IMG/VR virus record: IMGVR_UViG_3300033998_000355
Location: 1 to 22,100 of that record
From: a virus
Strand: one strand, 5' to 3'
Length of the DNA stretch: 22,100 bases
Made by a program: the position numbers and the translations under genes
Notes under the pieces: model-generated
Told to the model about the DNA's origin: nothing
Database searches by the model: none
What the model saw: only the letters and a program-made list of their open reading frames with translations
Shown: one piece after another, positions 8,863-16,674 of the stretch
Layout: each line of letters starts with the position of its first letter
Position numbering within the stretch: position 1 is the stretch's first letter

Positions 8863-8880
8863 CGGCCCACAATGGGGCCG
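8863..8880 (-). other. Intergenic stem-loop between sheath and tube genes
   Basis: CGGCCC and GGGCCG form a 6-bp GC-only stem around CATTGT on the minus strand. It is not followed by a T run, so it is more likely a processing, stability or attenuation element than a full terminator. Confidence 0.5.
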
Positions 8881-8885
8881 AATAA

Positions 8886-10580
8886 TTAAACTTGTGCTCC
8901 AGCTACGACTTTTAAATCGACGTAATTTAATGGGAAGACTATTTGAAGTCTTACATTAGCAATTAATGTGTCTGGTGATTCTTCAGAAACAACTAATTCA
9001 ACAAGTCTTGTATTATTACCAACTATTCCAGCTATCTTAAAGAGTTCTAGTTTCTTTTCAATTGCTGGTTTAATAACGTTATTTATATTATCTTCTGTAA
9101 GAACTATTCTTGCTACAAAGTCCTTTAATGTTGATTTTAAAGAGTTAGATACATAATCAACGCTTCTTATAATACTATCTTCTAATGTAGCTACGTCCAA
9201 GTTAGCAGTTGTAATTTGATGTCTAACTTTGATCTTATCATCTTCATCTTTATAAAGTATCCAATATCCCATAGCCGCAATTTCATTAAGATCCATTTCA
9301 CTGAAGTAATATCTCAAGAAATTTGGATAGATTATATCGTTAAATACAGGAACTTCAGTTTCAGTTAATATTTCAGATGGTTTACCTGTGAGTTCATTCA
9401 TTAAACCAGCAACTTGTCCTGCATAGAATGCACCGTACATGTATCCTGGAACGGGATAATTGAGTCCGTTGTAGTTAATTCTAAATGCAGGGTTCATACA
9501 TATTCTTAATCTCTTTTCTTCTAATGGAGCAATTATATTATTTAAATATGTCTTGACAGCTGATTTATCGTTTGTATTTGTTCCAAATGCACTTTCAATA
9601 TTTTTAAATCCGAGCATTGCAACTCTAAATTGCCTCATATAGTTTTCAGAATATGCTTCATTAATTGCTTGAATAGTTGAATTAATTACTGTTGGATTAG
9701 CTGCATCGGCAAGTGGAGCTAATGCATAAACATTTGGGCTGACTCCAACTCTTAAAATTGCATCAGTTAATGCATCTGTATCTGGCTCTAATGGATCAAT
9801 TGCAGATTGTTTAATTGGTGTTGCAATTACAGGGAGCAATCCACCATTTGCTATAAAAGCTAAATAAGCACCAAATGCTAATCTGTTCATTGGATGTATT
9901 TTACCCAATACATCCTCAATCTGTGAAATACTTGAAACTTTTTGTGGATAACCAAGAATTGGGTTATCTTCAGTTGGATATGCGACAAATTCAATAAAGA
10001 CTCTTACATAATCAAATCCTTTAGGGATACTATAATCAACTGTTGTTGTTGATCCGGTATCAGGATCGGTTATTGTTTCGCTAACAGTTTCAAATACGAT
10101 ATTTGGTGATGCTTGAATTAACGACATTTCGTCGTTTGTAAATTTGATTTCTTCTGGTATATAAACTGTTTGTCTACCATCTTCTACACATGTAATTGTA
10201 TTAGAATCTACAGTTACTGTTTTTGTTTTAAGCCACTCGGTAATATCGATGTAATCTGCTGGGATAGTATATTTTAATCCGAAGTCTTCGTATACTTTCT
10301 TAGATACAGATTTAATATTCATACTTGTTCCGCTGGTTGGAATAATAAAGACTCTCAACGTAGAATAATCAATTGCAAAATGTTCTTTAACAGGTAGTGC
10401 GTAACTTGTAAAACTACCAGCAGTTAATTTTCTGGCTCTAATACCAAAATAAGCATCTTCTCCTTCTACAACTTGAGCTATAGTCCCAAACAATGCAGGG
10501 AGATAATTTTCAATGTTTCTAGCTGGTTTTACACTTGCAAGATATTCTTGAGTTACATATACACCAGGTTTTCTATACAT
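8886..10580 (-). CDS. Contractile tail sheath protein
   Basis: A 564-aa protein beginning MYRKPGVYVTQEY, the typical PGVYV-type N-terminal strand of tail sheath subunits, which exchange strands with neighbours in the contractile sheath. The C-terminal ~110 residues (TANLDVATLEDSIIRSVDYV ... FVARIVLTEDNI ... VRLQIVFPLNYVDLKVVAG) follow the conserved sheath domain pattern, ending in alternating hydrophobic strands. Size is normal for the family. The ATG follows GGAGGTG. The tube-like gene follows 60 bp later. This is the clearest functional call in the left half. Confidence 0.85.
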   Translation of the reverse strand: MYRKPGVYVTQEYLASVKPARNIENYLPALFGTIAQVVEGEDAYFGIRARKLTAGSFTSYALPVKEHFAIDYSTLRVFIIPTSGTSMNIKSVSKKVYEDFGLKYTIPADYIDITEWLKTKTVTVDSNTITCVEDGRQTVYIPEEIKFTNDEMSLIQASPNIVFETVSETITDPDTGSTTTVDYSIPKGFDYVRVFIEFVAYPTEDNPILGYPQKVSSISQIEDVLGKIHPMNRLAFGAYLAFIANGGLLPVIATPIKQSAIDPLEPDTDALTDAILRVGVSPNVYALAPLADAANPTVINSTIQAINEAYSENYMRQFRVAMLGFKNIESAFGTNTNDKSAVKTYLNNIIAPLEEKRLRICMNPAFRINYNGLNYPVPGYMYGAFYAGQVAGLMNELTGKPSEILTETEVPVFNDIIYPNFLRYYFSEMDLNEIAAMGYWILYKDEDDKIKVRHQITTANLDVATLEDSIIRSVDYVSNSLKSTLKDFVARIVLTEDNINNVIKPAIEKKLELFKIAGIVGNNTRLVELVVSEESPDTLIANVRLQIVFPLNYVDLKVVAGAQV

Positions 10581-10605
10581 TTTTTTACACCTCCATAACT
10601 AAGAA

Positions 10606-11238
10606 TTATTCTTTTTGGATATCTTCTTCAATTGTTGTAGATTCAGGCTCCGTTTCTATTGCTAAGTGTATTTTGTTCAATACAGGATCATCCTTAATTA
10701 ATGTTAATTGATGTTCATAAGAGAAAGACAAATTAAGCATAACATCGTAATTAGAGCTACCAATTGCACCACTTTCATCTGGTATTACTACTGTTGCAGA
10801 CATACCATCTACTTTTAACTCATTAAATCCAAATTGTTTAAAGAATGGTCTATGAACTAAGAGCAGAGACATTAATGCCGTGGCTAATCTATGTGCAAAA
10901 ATTTCATTTTGACTAATCACGTGTATTAATGCTGTACCACCAAACATAAAAATGTGTAATCCTTTAAAATACCTTTCTGAATGTCCCACATTAGGAAATG
11001 CAGGAGATATATTATTAATTGTACCCACATCTATTACTATTGTCGTTTTAGTCATTTTTGTTAGCAATGGATTATTATACACAGGTACTACTTCGACGTC
11101 ATCACCTAATTTAAGGTCTGTATATTCTTCTATAAAATACTTAATTGTTTCCATCAAACTAAGGGTTAATAGCTCATATATAGAATAAACTTCATTATTA
11201 CCTGTTAATTCTTTTATTACGACCTTATGTTCTTCCAT
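10606..11238 (-). CDS. Tail terminator/completion-like protein, 210 aa
   Basis: I chose the ATG at 11238 (MEEHKVVIKELTG) because AGAGGTGG precedes it; an upstream GTG at 11277 adds 13 residues but has no ribosome binding site. The 210-aa product lies immediately upstream of the sheath gene, where contractile-tailed phages often encode the tail terminator or completion protein. Visible segments are IFAHRLATALMSLLLVHRPF (about 113-132) and a strand-rich part SSNYDVMLNLSFSYEHQL. The acidic C terminus (TIEEDIQKE) looks disordered. It is the first gene of the leftward virion operon. Function is inferred from position. Confidence 0.5.
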   Translation of the reverse strand: MEEHKVVIKELTGNNEVYSIYELLTLSLMETIKYFIEEYTDLKLGDDVEVVPVYNNPLLTKMTKTTIVIDVGTINNISPAFPNVGHSERYFKGLHIFMFGGTALIHVISQNEIFAHRLATALMSLLLVHRPFFKQFGFNELKVDGMSATVVIPDESGAIGSSNYDVMLNLSFSYEHQLTLIKDDPVLNKIHLAIETEPESTTIEEDIQKE

Positions 11239-11324
11239 ATAATCCACCTCTACCTTCAACGAATTCCTTCCAATCACTTAAAATATTAACACGGTGAATA
11301 TTTGACGTTGAAAGGTGTGGGAAA

Positions 11325-11879
11325 GTGGATTTCGTAGATATACTTCCAATAACAAACAGGATAAAAGCAATAAGTTTTGAGAGCATTAATGTTCCTGACG
11401 GTGTGGGTTATTTAATTTTTTGGAGTGGAAATAATGAAGTTTTAATTCCGGAATTATCAAGGAGGATAAGAGAGAACCTACGCGCAATTTTAATTAATGC
11501 AGGTTGGAGCGAAAGGACAATAGATAGGATAGTAAACAACTTAAAGGTAGCTATTCAAAGGAATGGTATATTAGTTTCAATTACAGATAAAATATTTAAA
11601 GCGCAGGAGTTAGGTGTAAAACCAAGATACATGACACACTTAGTTGGTAAGACCGTGCCAATAGAAACACCTTTCGGTGTAATATTTAGAAAGGTAACAT
11701 TTGAAAGCATACGAAAAGGTAGTTGGTTTAACAGAGGAATTGAACCAAATTATTATCTTAGGCAAGCACTTGAAGAAGTCTTGCCTGATATTGAAATGTC
11801 TATTGCAGAACAATCAAGATATCTCTTTGAAGAGCTTCACGAATTACTAAACCGTATGATGGCTGGGGAGTCCCGGTGA
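11325..11879 (+). CDS. Putative head-tail or neck virion protein, 184 aa, rightward
   Basis: The frame starts with GTG at 11325 after AAAGGTGTGGG and encodes 184 aa. The segment GKTVPIETPFGVIFRKVTFE followed by IRKGSWFNRGI (residues about 108-139) resembles a pattern I associate with phage head-tail joining or tail-completion proteins (HK97 gp10-like), but I cannot confirm it. It is the only gene on the plus strand within the first 15.6 kb, starting 86 bp from the divergent tail operon. Its end overlaps the replication gene tail-to-tail by 33 bp. No clear promoter was identified. Confidence 0.6.
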   Translation: MDFVDILPITNRIKAISFESINVPDGVGYLIFWSGNNEVLIPELSRRIRENLRAILINAGWSERTIDRIVNNLKVAIQRNGILVSITDKIFKAQELGVKPRYMTHLVGKTVPIETPFGVIFRKVTFESIRKGSWFNRGIEPNYYLRQALEEVLPDIEMSIAEQSRYLFEELHELLNRMMAGESR

Positions 11880-13868
11880 AGCTAAAGGCCGAGCTGTATT
11901 TAATTTTTCTAAAAGTTTGAAGTTTGACCACTTAACTAACGAGTGAATTTTTACACCGTTTGATGGACAAATTTCTTTGTTTTCTTTTACAACAATTGTT
12001 CTCTCTGGGTGGACTATTTTAATTATTCCACATTTTGTTCTGATTAATTTTCCTGCCAATCTAAATTGTCTAATTCTTGCTTTTTTCATTTCAAGTGCGC
12101 GTTTTCTAAGTCTTCTCTTTATTTCTTCGTTTCTTTCCTTAATCAAATTCTGTAATACTTCTTCTGGTATTTTTGCACCGAGAAATTCTGTCATGAGTCT
12201 ATATGCGACCTCTTCTAAGTTTGATTCATTAAAACCTAAAGTATATACATGAGCAGATTTTTTTGTTCCGTGTATGCGTTTTTTTCCAGTTATCTTTAAG
12301 AAACCTGATTTCACAATTACTTCACGCATAATGTATTTAATAGTACCTGCTGGTATACTTTCAACGATTTTATGTGCGTATTCAGCTGTAAATATATCCT
12401 CTACATTGGTTGAATACATTAAGTTATATCTATAAGCTTCAATTATCTTCATTACTTTATGATACTTAGATAAAATTGGCTTTTTAGTTGCTGAATCGTA
12501 AAGCTTCTTCATTGTAGCAATGAATTTATCAATTAATCTAACTTTTTCGATAATTTTTGGAAGGTTAATCGCAAGTCGAGCAAGCATAAATCTATATACA
12601 ACCATGAATAAACCGTCACCGCGTTTCATTGGTAAATCTATACCTAATGCCTGAGAGGCTATTGCTTCCATTAATGTTCTTGTAGATTTTAATGCATAAC
12701 TGTGAAAATCTTTTATTATATAAACTCCTCTAGCTTCAATAAAATAAATTACAGCAGATGATTTTCTTTCTTTGTGGAAAGGACAAAGGATATTCTGCTT
12801 GTGTCTTACAGGAATTCCAAATATTTCTTCAAAAGCTTTTGCTTCAAATTCATAAAAGTCTAATTGTAAATCAGAAGTCTGTGCTTCTTTTCCTAATTGA
12901 ATTTGTGTTTTTATAATATTTGCCATCATAGTACTTGTTGTAAGTTTGTTGAACTGTTTTTCTAAGCCTAACTTTTTAAAGGCTTCTCTTGCTTCTTTTC
13001 TTGCTTTAGCTTTGTGTCTCCTTGCATTTATTTCTTCTTTCTTTAATTCTTTCTTTACAGGATCGCCTAACCCTTTTGCCCATGGTAAATGTTTTGGATT
13101 AATTGTTTTTATAATTTTATCGAAAGTGATAATAGGCCAACTTTTGACAAAATCGTCTGTCCAATCATCTATATAATTCGTATCATAAGAATAGATTTTA
13201 GACTTTGGATTAGTTGCTTCAATTAATTTCCATGCTTCCTTTACTGGTGTTTCAAATGTAATTTTTCCTTCTTTAAAGAGTTTTTTGAAGGTCATAAAAG
13301 CAGATCTATTTCCAACGAAAGAAAGAGGGAGCATACTTCTTCTCAAAAATTCTATTTTTAATACACGTTCTCTTTTTCTTTGACTTGCAAATGCGCTGCC
13401 TGTATTTGTCCCGATGATTTCATCTGCTTCTTTTAAGGTAAGATATCCGCTTTTAACCAAATATCTGAGTTTTAAGTAGCTTTGGGTATACAACCTAACA
13501 AAATCAGTGATTTCCATTAAATAAAAGAAATGAACCCCGGTTCTTGTAAGCATAATAACAGTCTCCCCGAGGTTATCTAAAATATAATTAATTATCTTAT
13601 CATCTTGTGTATCTTCTAAATCAATACAGACGGGAATTAGTTCTAATCCATCTTCGGTTTTGAAAGGCTTAAAGATAGCTTGTTCTCCGGTTGGATATCT
13701 CTTCTTATTTGGGTCTTTCGGGACAAAGTATTTTGCAAAGGAATGAGTAGGTCTTACTTCGAATGTTTTATTCTCTTTATTTTCTTCTATTTCTTTCCTT
13801 AATCTCTCTATTTTTGATAAATATGCCGCCATAGCTAATCCGTCACTTGGAGTCTTTAATTTCCTCAT
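11847..13868 (-). CDS. Primase-like replication protein
   Basis: The start at 13868 (MRKLKTPSDG) follows GGGGGTG; a TTG six codons upstream is less likely. The 673-aa product shows hints of two primase features: VCIDLED (about 80-86) and TRTGVHFFY (about 108-116), spaced like the acidic and histidine motifs of archaeo-eukaryotic-type primases, and a CPFHKERKSSAV segment (362-373) that matches the first half of the DnaG CHC2 zinc motif. The second Cys pair is absent (DFHSY at 387-391), so the zinc site is lost or altered. The middle is very basic (about 275-305) and the C-terminal part is helical and Lys/Arg-rich. A replication initiator is the main alternative. Confidence 0.5.
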   Translation of the reverse strand: MRKLKTPSDGLAMAAYLSKIERLRKEIEENKENKTFEVRPTHSFAKYFVPKDPNKKRYPTGEQAIFKPFKTEDGLELIPVCIDLEDTQDDKIINYILDNLGETVIMLTRTGVHFFYLMEITDFVRLYTQSYLKLRYLVKSGYLTLKEADEIIGTNTGSAFASQRKRERVLKIEFLRRSMLPLSFVGNRSAFMTFKKLFKEGKITFETPVKEAWKLIEATNPKSKIYSYDTNYIDDWTDDFVKSWPIITFDKIIKTINPKHLPWAKGLGDPVKKELKKEEINARRHKAKARKEAREAFKKLGLEKQFNKLTTSTMMANIIKTQIQLGKEAQTSDLQLDFYEFEAKAFEEIFGIPVRHKQNILCPFHKERKSSAVIYFIEARGVYIIKDFHSYALKSTRTLMEAIASQALGIDLPMKRGDGLFMVVYRFMLARLAINLPKIIEKVRLIDKFIATMKKLYDSATKKPILSKYHKVMKIIEAYRYNLMYSTNVEDIFTAEYAHKIVESIPAGTIKYIMREVIVKSGFLKITGKKRIHGTKKSAHVYTLGFNESNLEEVAYRLMTEFLGAKIPEEVLQNLIKERNEEIKRRLRKRALEMKKARIRQFRLAGKLIRTKCGIIKIVHPERTIVVKENKEICPSNGVKIHSLVKWSNFKLLEKLNTARPLASPGLPSHHTV

Positions 13869-13886
13869 ATTTGAATTCACCCCCAA

Positions 13887-14006
13887 TTAATCGTCTTTTT
13901 CTAAAATCTCTTTTGCTTTCTTCTCTGCTTCTTCTCTTGTCATATCTGGATTCTTGGCTAATAATTCTTTAATTAATTCCTCTAATTCAATACCGTACTT
14001 TTCCAT
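13887..14006 (-). CDS. Small ORF, 39 aa, upstream of the primase-like gene
   Basis: ATG at 14006 follows GAAGGTGAT, and the frame encodes a charged helical peptide (MEKYGIELEELIKELLAKNP ... ending LEKDD). An extended -10 promoter lies just upstream. The stop is 18 nt before the primase-like start, so the two are probably co-transcribed. A leader or coupling peptide or small regulator is possible; no family recognised. Confidence 0.6.
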   Translation of the reverse strand: MEKYGIELEELIKELLAKNPDMTREEAEKKAKEILEKDD

Positions 14007-14025
14007 ACTATCACCTTCAGCAAAT

Positions 14026-14054
14026 ATTATACCATAACCCTGAAATATGAACAA
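14026..14054 (-). promoter_or_regulatory. Promoter for the 39-aa ORF and primase-like gene
   Basis: On the minus strand TTGTTC (14054-14049), 17-bp spacer, then TATAAT (14031-14026) preceded by TGG, an extended -10 element. The -35 box is weak. It sits at the very end of the upstream membrane-protein gene. Confidence 0.55.
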
Positions 14055-14480
14055 TTACTTTCCAAACAGCCAAAAAACACCGAAAGTTACACCAATTACA
14101 CCTGTTAAAGCACCTAAAAGATATGAAATCAAAATTTGATTCAAAATTTTCTCCTTTGTTTTTGATAATTCCAAGCTTAATTCTTCATTTTTTATTTGAG
14201 TTTCTTCTAATAAATTTTTCAACTCAAATATTGTATCGCTTGCCTCTTTTAATGTAGTTTCTAGTTTGTTCATATAATTTGATAAAGTTAAAAATTCGTC
14301 CTCAGTTAGAATTACTATTGTTCCTTCCTGGGTTAGACTTATTTTCATTGAGAATACTTTCGATGTGTTTAAAAGCAGCATCAAAATCAATACCATTATT
14401 AAGACTACTGTTCTTGTCCAATGTTTCTTTGATTTTATTGAGCACTTTGTTTGCTTTCTGAATAGACTCTTTAAACTCAT
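14055..14480 (-). CDS. Membrane protein with coiled coil, 141 aa, overlapping the upstream gene
   Basis: The ATG at 14480 is preceded by AAGGAGG about 10 nt away, located inside the coding sequence of the 92-aa gene. The product has a basic N terminus, a hydrophobic segment at about 24-37 (TVVLIMVLILMLLL) that may be a signal anchor or signal peptide, a coiled-coil-like region at about 65-112 (KLETTLKEASDTIFELKNLL), and a C-terminal hydrophobic segment at about 118-140 (YLLGALTGVIGVTFGVFWLF). A shorter start at residue 45 (MKISLTQEG) would leave a coiled coil plus one membrane helix, like XhlA-type proteins. A lysis accessory (spanin or holin partner) is possible but unproven. Confidence 0.6.
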   Translation of the reverse strand: MSLKSLFRKQTKCSIKSKKHWTRTVVLIMVLILMLLLNTSKVFSMKISLTQEGTIVILTEDEFLTLSNYMNKLETTLKEASDTIFELKNLLEETQIKNEELSLELSKTKEKILNQILISYLLGALTGVIGVTFGVFWLFGK

Positions 14481-14580
14481 TAGTATTCAACCTCCTTATA
14501 GAAGATTTTGTTATAAGCCATACTTGTACTAAACTCACAATTAAATTTGCAATAACAATAGCAAGAATAGCAATTTCCAT
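14302..14580 (-). CDS. Small membrane protein, 92 aa, overlapping the next gene
   Basis: ATG at 14580 (MEIAILAIVIANLIVSLVQV) follows GGGGGTGAT; a longer start at 14610 has no ribosome binding site. Residues about 2-22 form one membrane helix, followed by a charged helical domain and an Asn/Ser-rich end (NPGRNNSNSN). Its last 179 nt are shared out of frame with the 141-aa membrane protein. The nested arrangement recalls Rz/Rz1 spanin pairs, but no lipobox is visible in either product. Confidence 0.6.
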   Translation of the reverse strand: MEIAILAIVIANLIVSLVQVWLITKSSIRRLNTNEFKESIQKANKVLNKIKETLDKNSSLNNGIDFDAAFKHIESILNENKSNPGRNNSNSN

Positions 14581-14720
14581 AATAATCACCCCCGAATAGT
14601 ATTCTAACATGTAAAAAACTTTCCTGTAGTAGAGCTCTTTTTTTCCTCAATTACATAGTAACAACTTTTGAAAAATCAAAATTACGAATTTATGCGGGGT
14701 TGTAGGGTGCTTTTCCTTAC

Positions 14721-15163
14721 TATTATATTATAGGAATATATCTTTATGGTAGCTTATTGTGTTGTTTCATATGTATCTAATCTGTTTAAAGATTTCCACG
14801 TTGATTGATAACCTAATATGAGTAAACTAAAGCGAAAAGTCTAACACAAAAATATAAAGCTAAGAAAGATTAAAGAAAGTTTTAGCTATGAAGCGAACGA
14901 AGTGAGCGAAATAGCTAAAACGTTAATCTTGTTGACTTACGTCAACAAGATACAACAAAAACACTCATTAGACAACTAACGTACATTTAGGTTAAAGCCA
15001 TACATAGGAAAAAAGTATTTTAAGCCTAATATGAATTAAAAACCTAATATAGGATCAATAACCGTATATGGTAAAACACATTCAAGTCAAAAACAATAAT
15101 TCTTTAAGTACATATCAGGAACAAATTTACAAAAACAGAAATACAACATTTAAGCATGTATGT
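14721..15163 (+). repeat. Long imperfect direct repeat, copy A
   Basis: About 440 bp, non-coding. It begins TATTATATTATAGGAATATA and ends near AAGCATGTATGT, and recurs as copy B from 15181. The most conserved core is 14812-15055. It contains the two-helix RNA element, CCTAATAT boxes, and AGGTTAAAGCCATACATA. The 14,600-15,690 gap holds no plausible gene on either strand. Confidence 0.85.
14866..14949 (+). ncRNA. Structured RNA element, copy A (two adjacent helices)
   Basis: An outer helix AAGATTAA:TTAATCTT (14866-14873 with 14923-14930) encloses GTTTTAGCTA:TAGCTAAAAC (14879-14888 with 14912-14921). A second hairpin follows, CTTGTTGAC:GTCAACAAG with loop TTAC (14928-14949), sharing CTT with the first. 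No T run follows, so it is not a simple terminator. Copy B changes one outer base pair from T-A to C-G, supporting a real RNA structure. Whether it is transcribed is unknown, and orientation is assumed from the downstream rightward genes. Confidence 0.55.
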
Positions 15164-15180
15164 TTAACACTTTTTCTTAC

Positions 15181-15598
15181 TATTATATTATAGGAATATA
15201 CCCTCATAGCAACCTAATGTGTGTGTTTTATTTTCATATTTTAAAACTAACCTAAACAAGTTACTAACTTGATATAGGTTCTAACACATATGAGTCATTA
15301 CCTAATATGAGTGAACTAAAGCGAAAAGTCTAACACAAAATATAAAGCTAAAAAAGATCAAAGAAAGTTTTAGCTATGAAGCGAACGAAGTGAGCGAAAT
15401 AGCTAAAACGTTGATCTTGTTGACGCAAGTCAACAAGATACAACAAAAACACTCATAAGTAAAACTAACGTACATTTAGGTTAAAGCCATACATATAGGT
15501 TAAAGCCATACATAGGAGAAAAACACTTTAAGCCTAATATGAACTAAAAACCTAATATAGAATCAAAAGCGTAATGCCATATAAGCTAAGCATGTATG
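15181..15598 (+). repeat. Long imperfect direct repeat, copy B
   Basis: Second copy of the ~440-bp non-coding unit, ending just before the promoter region of the 221-aa gene. Relative to copy A it carries a local tandem duplication of TAGGTTAAAGCCATACATA near 15475-15513 and a diverged 15201-15300 segment. The core from 15301 is nearly identical to copy A. Confidence 0.85.
15354..15437 (+). ncRNA. Structured RNA element, copy B (two adjacent helices)
   Basis: Same fold as copy A. The outer helix is AAGATCAA:TTGATCTT (15354-15361 with 15411-15418), where one T-A pair of copy A is replaced by C-G. The inner helix GTTTTAGCTA:TAGCTAAAAC (15367-15376 with 15400-15409) is unchanged. The second hairpin (15416-15437) keeps its 9-bp stem but has a GCAA (GNRA-type) loop instead of TTAC. 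Confidence 0.55.
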
Positions 15599-15645
15599 TC
15601 TAAAATTTGAGCAAGATTTTTTCTCCTAAAAACTTTCCAATAGTG

Positions 15646-15651
15646 TATAAT
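15646..15651 (+). promoter_or_regulatory. -10 element upstream of the 221-aa gene
   Basis: A perfect TATAAT lies 38 bp upstream of the start codon; no convincing -35 box at 16-18 bp spacing was found, so activation or an alternative sigma factor is possible. Confidence 0.4.
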
Positions 15652-15689
15652 ATAAGTGTACTTAATCCGAAAACTTTGGAGGTGTTAAT

Positions 15690-16355
15690 ATGGTATTAAA
15701 GGCACATATTATTCACGAAGACACAGATTTACATGATGAGATTTGTGATTTAGTGAATTATGAGCTATTTGAATTTGATTTTGATGTATTATCAAAGGAT
15801 TTTATGGATTTTGTACCGGATATATACACTGATTTCGATGGAGTTACTGTTGAATGCCGTTGCACGACGGAAAGAACGCTCGAAAAAGCATACAAATTCT
15901 TTACCGATAACATTTCTAAAAAGCTACCTGTAGGTTCAATTATGCTGATTATTAGTACAAACGAAAAGATGCCACCGCACACTAAATTTGGAATGTATAA
16001 AGTTGTGGACGAAGGTAAAGTTGAAGGCAATGATGTTGTAATAAACTTAAATGACATCAAAGAAGCTCTGAAAGAGAAAGCAAGTAAAAACAAGAAAAAG
16101 TTAGCACCAGCGGCGCTAAATAGCCTTTCAAATGAAATTGATTTATTCTTATTTAATGCTTTCCCAGAAGATATAATTCCACACAATGTAGATGAGTACG
16201 AGAATGCACAAGAGCTAATTAAGAGTATAATGGATAAGTTAGTTGATGTTTGTGTTGAAAATCCATCGGAAGTAATCAAGTTTGGTTTGGAGGGCTTTTT
16301 GATGATTATAAGAGACGAAAAGATACGTGAGATGGAAGAAGACGACGAGTGGTGA
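15690..16355 (+). CDS. Acidic protein of unknown function, 221 aa
   Basis: The ATG follows TTTGGAGGTG. The product is very acidic (ends EEDDEW) with an N-terminal region rich in Asp and Phe (FEFDFDVLSKDFMDFVPDIY), a strand segment (VTVECRCTTERT, with two Cys), and a helical C-terminal half. No membrane segment, signal peptide or known catalytic motif seen. It is the first gene of the rightward accessory region, just downstream of the repeat/control region, which suits an early-expressed phage protein. Function not recognised. Confidence 0.7.
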   Translation: MVLKAHIIHEDTDLHDEICDLVNYELFEFDFDVLSKDFMDFVPDIYTDFDGVTVECRCTTERTLEKAYKFFTDNISKKLPVGSIMLIISTNEKMPPHTKFGMYKVVDEGKVEGNDVVINLNDIKEALKEKASKNKKKLAPAALNSLSNEIDLFLFNAFPEDIIPHNVDEYENAQELIKSIMDKLVDVCVENPSEVIKFGLEGFLMIIRDEKIREMEEDDEW

Positions 16356-16424
16356 TAAGGAGTGATTCATCTATGGTGAGAATACAAGGTATCTTTGTTA
16401 ACAGGAGTGGTGCACAATATGTGC

Positions 16425-16674
16425 GTCAACTACCCACCACCTATAGAGGTGGAGGCTTGCAAAAGCCTTAGTTGACTACCCTCAGCCAGGGGAAGTTAAT
16501 CTTCCTATCGGGCTACGTTAGACTGGTCATGACACCCTGGGATGCTGCTCAAGTTCCAGGCTCTGTCGTATGTACCTAAACAGTCCTGAGGGGTAGGGAC
16601 AGTGGTACGTACATAACAAGCCAGTCTAACATTGGGGATGAGCACCTAACTCTTTCAAAGGAGGCTTACCGCAT
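16425..16674 (+). ncRNA. IscB-associated omega RNA (HEARO-type)
   Basis: The region directly upstream of the IscB fragment has the hallmarks of a HEARO/omega RNA: an outer helix GTCAACTA:TAGTTGAC (16425-16432 with 16469-16476) enclosing two hairpins, CCACCT-ATAG-AGGTGG and AGGCTT-GCAA-AAGCCT, followed by CAGCCAGGGG, ATCGGGCTACGTTA and long-range pairing segments up to the IscB ribosome binding site. The second copy near 19956 shows compensatory changes. Omega RNAs guide IscB nucleases using a spacer from the flank at their 5' end. The scaffold looks intact although the protein is not. Confidence 0.75.

Larger units (their letters stand above)
14812..15561. repeat. Dispersed CCTAATAT-type boxes
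   Basis: The octamer CCTAATAT occurs at 14812, about 15025, about 15043, 15301, about 15532 and about 15551, with a variant CCTAATGT near 15212. In each long repeat two copies sit 17-20 bp apart near the right end. Spacing and repetition resemble iterons or operator arrays of a replication or regulatory protein. Identity of any binding protein is unknown. Confidence 0.5.

Noticed and set aside
11275-11277. GTG at 11277 as start of the tail-terminator-like gene
   Set aside because: No ribosome binding site; the ATG at 11238 has AGAGGTGG at proper spacing.
14721-15598. CRISPR array
   Set aside because: Only two copies of a long (~440 bp) unit with internal structure; no short regularly spaced repeats with unique spacers and no cas genes.
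15758-16279. 173-aa minus-strand ORF
   Set aside because: Antisense shadow of the 221-aa gene, which has the ribosome binding site and the better composition.
16425-16674. Group I/II intron or riboswitch for the structured GC-rich region
   Set aside because: Helix order, CAGCCAGGGG and ATCGGGCTACGTTA segments and position directly before an IscB start fit a HEARO/omega RNA; no intron-encoded protein or aptamer consensus seen.
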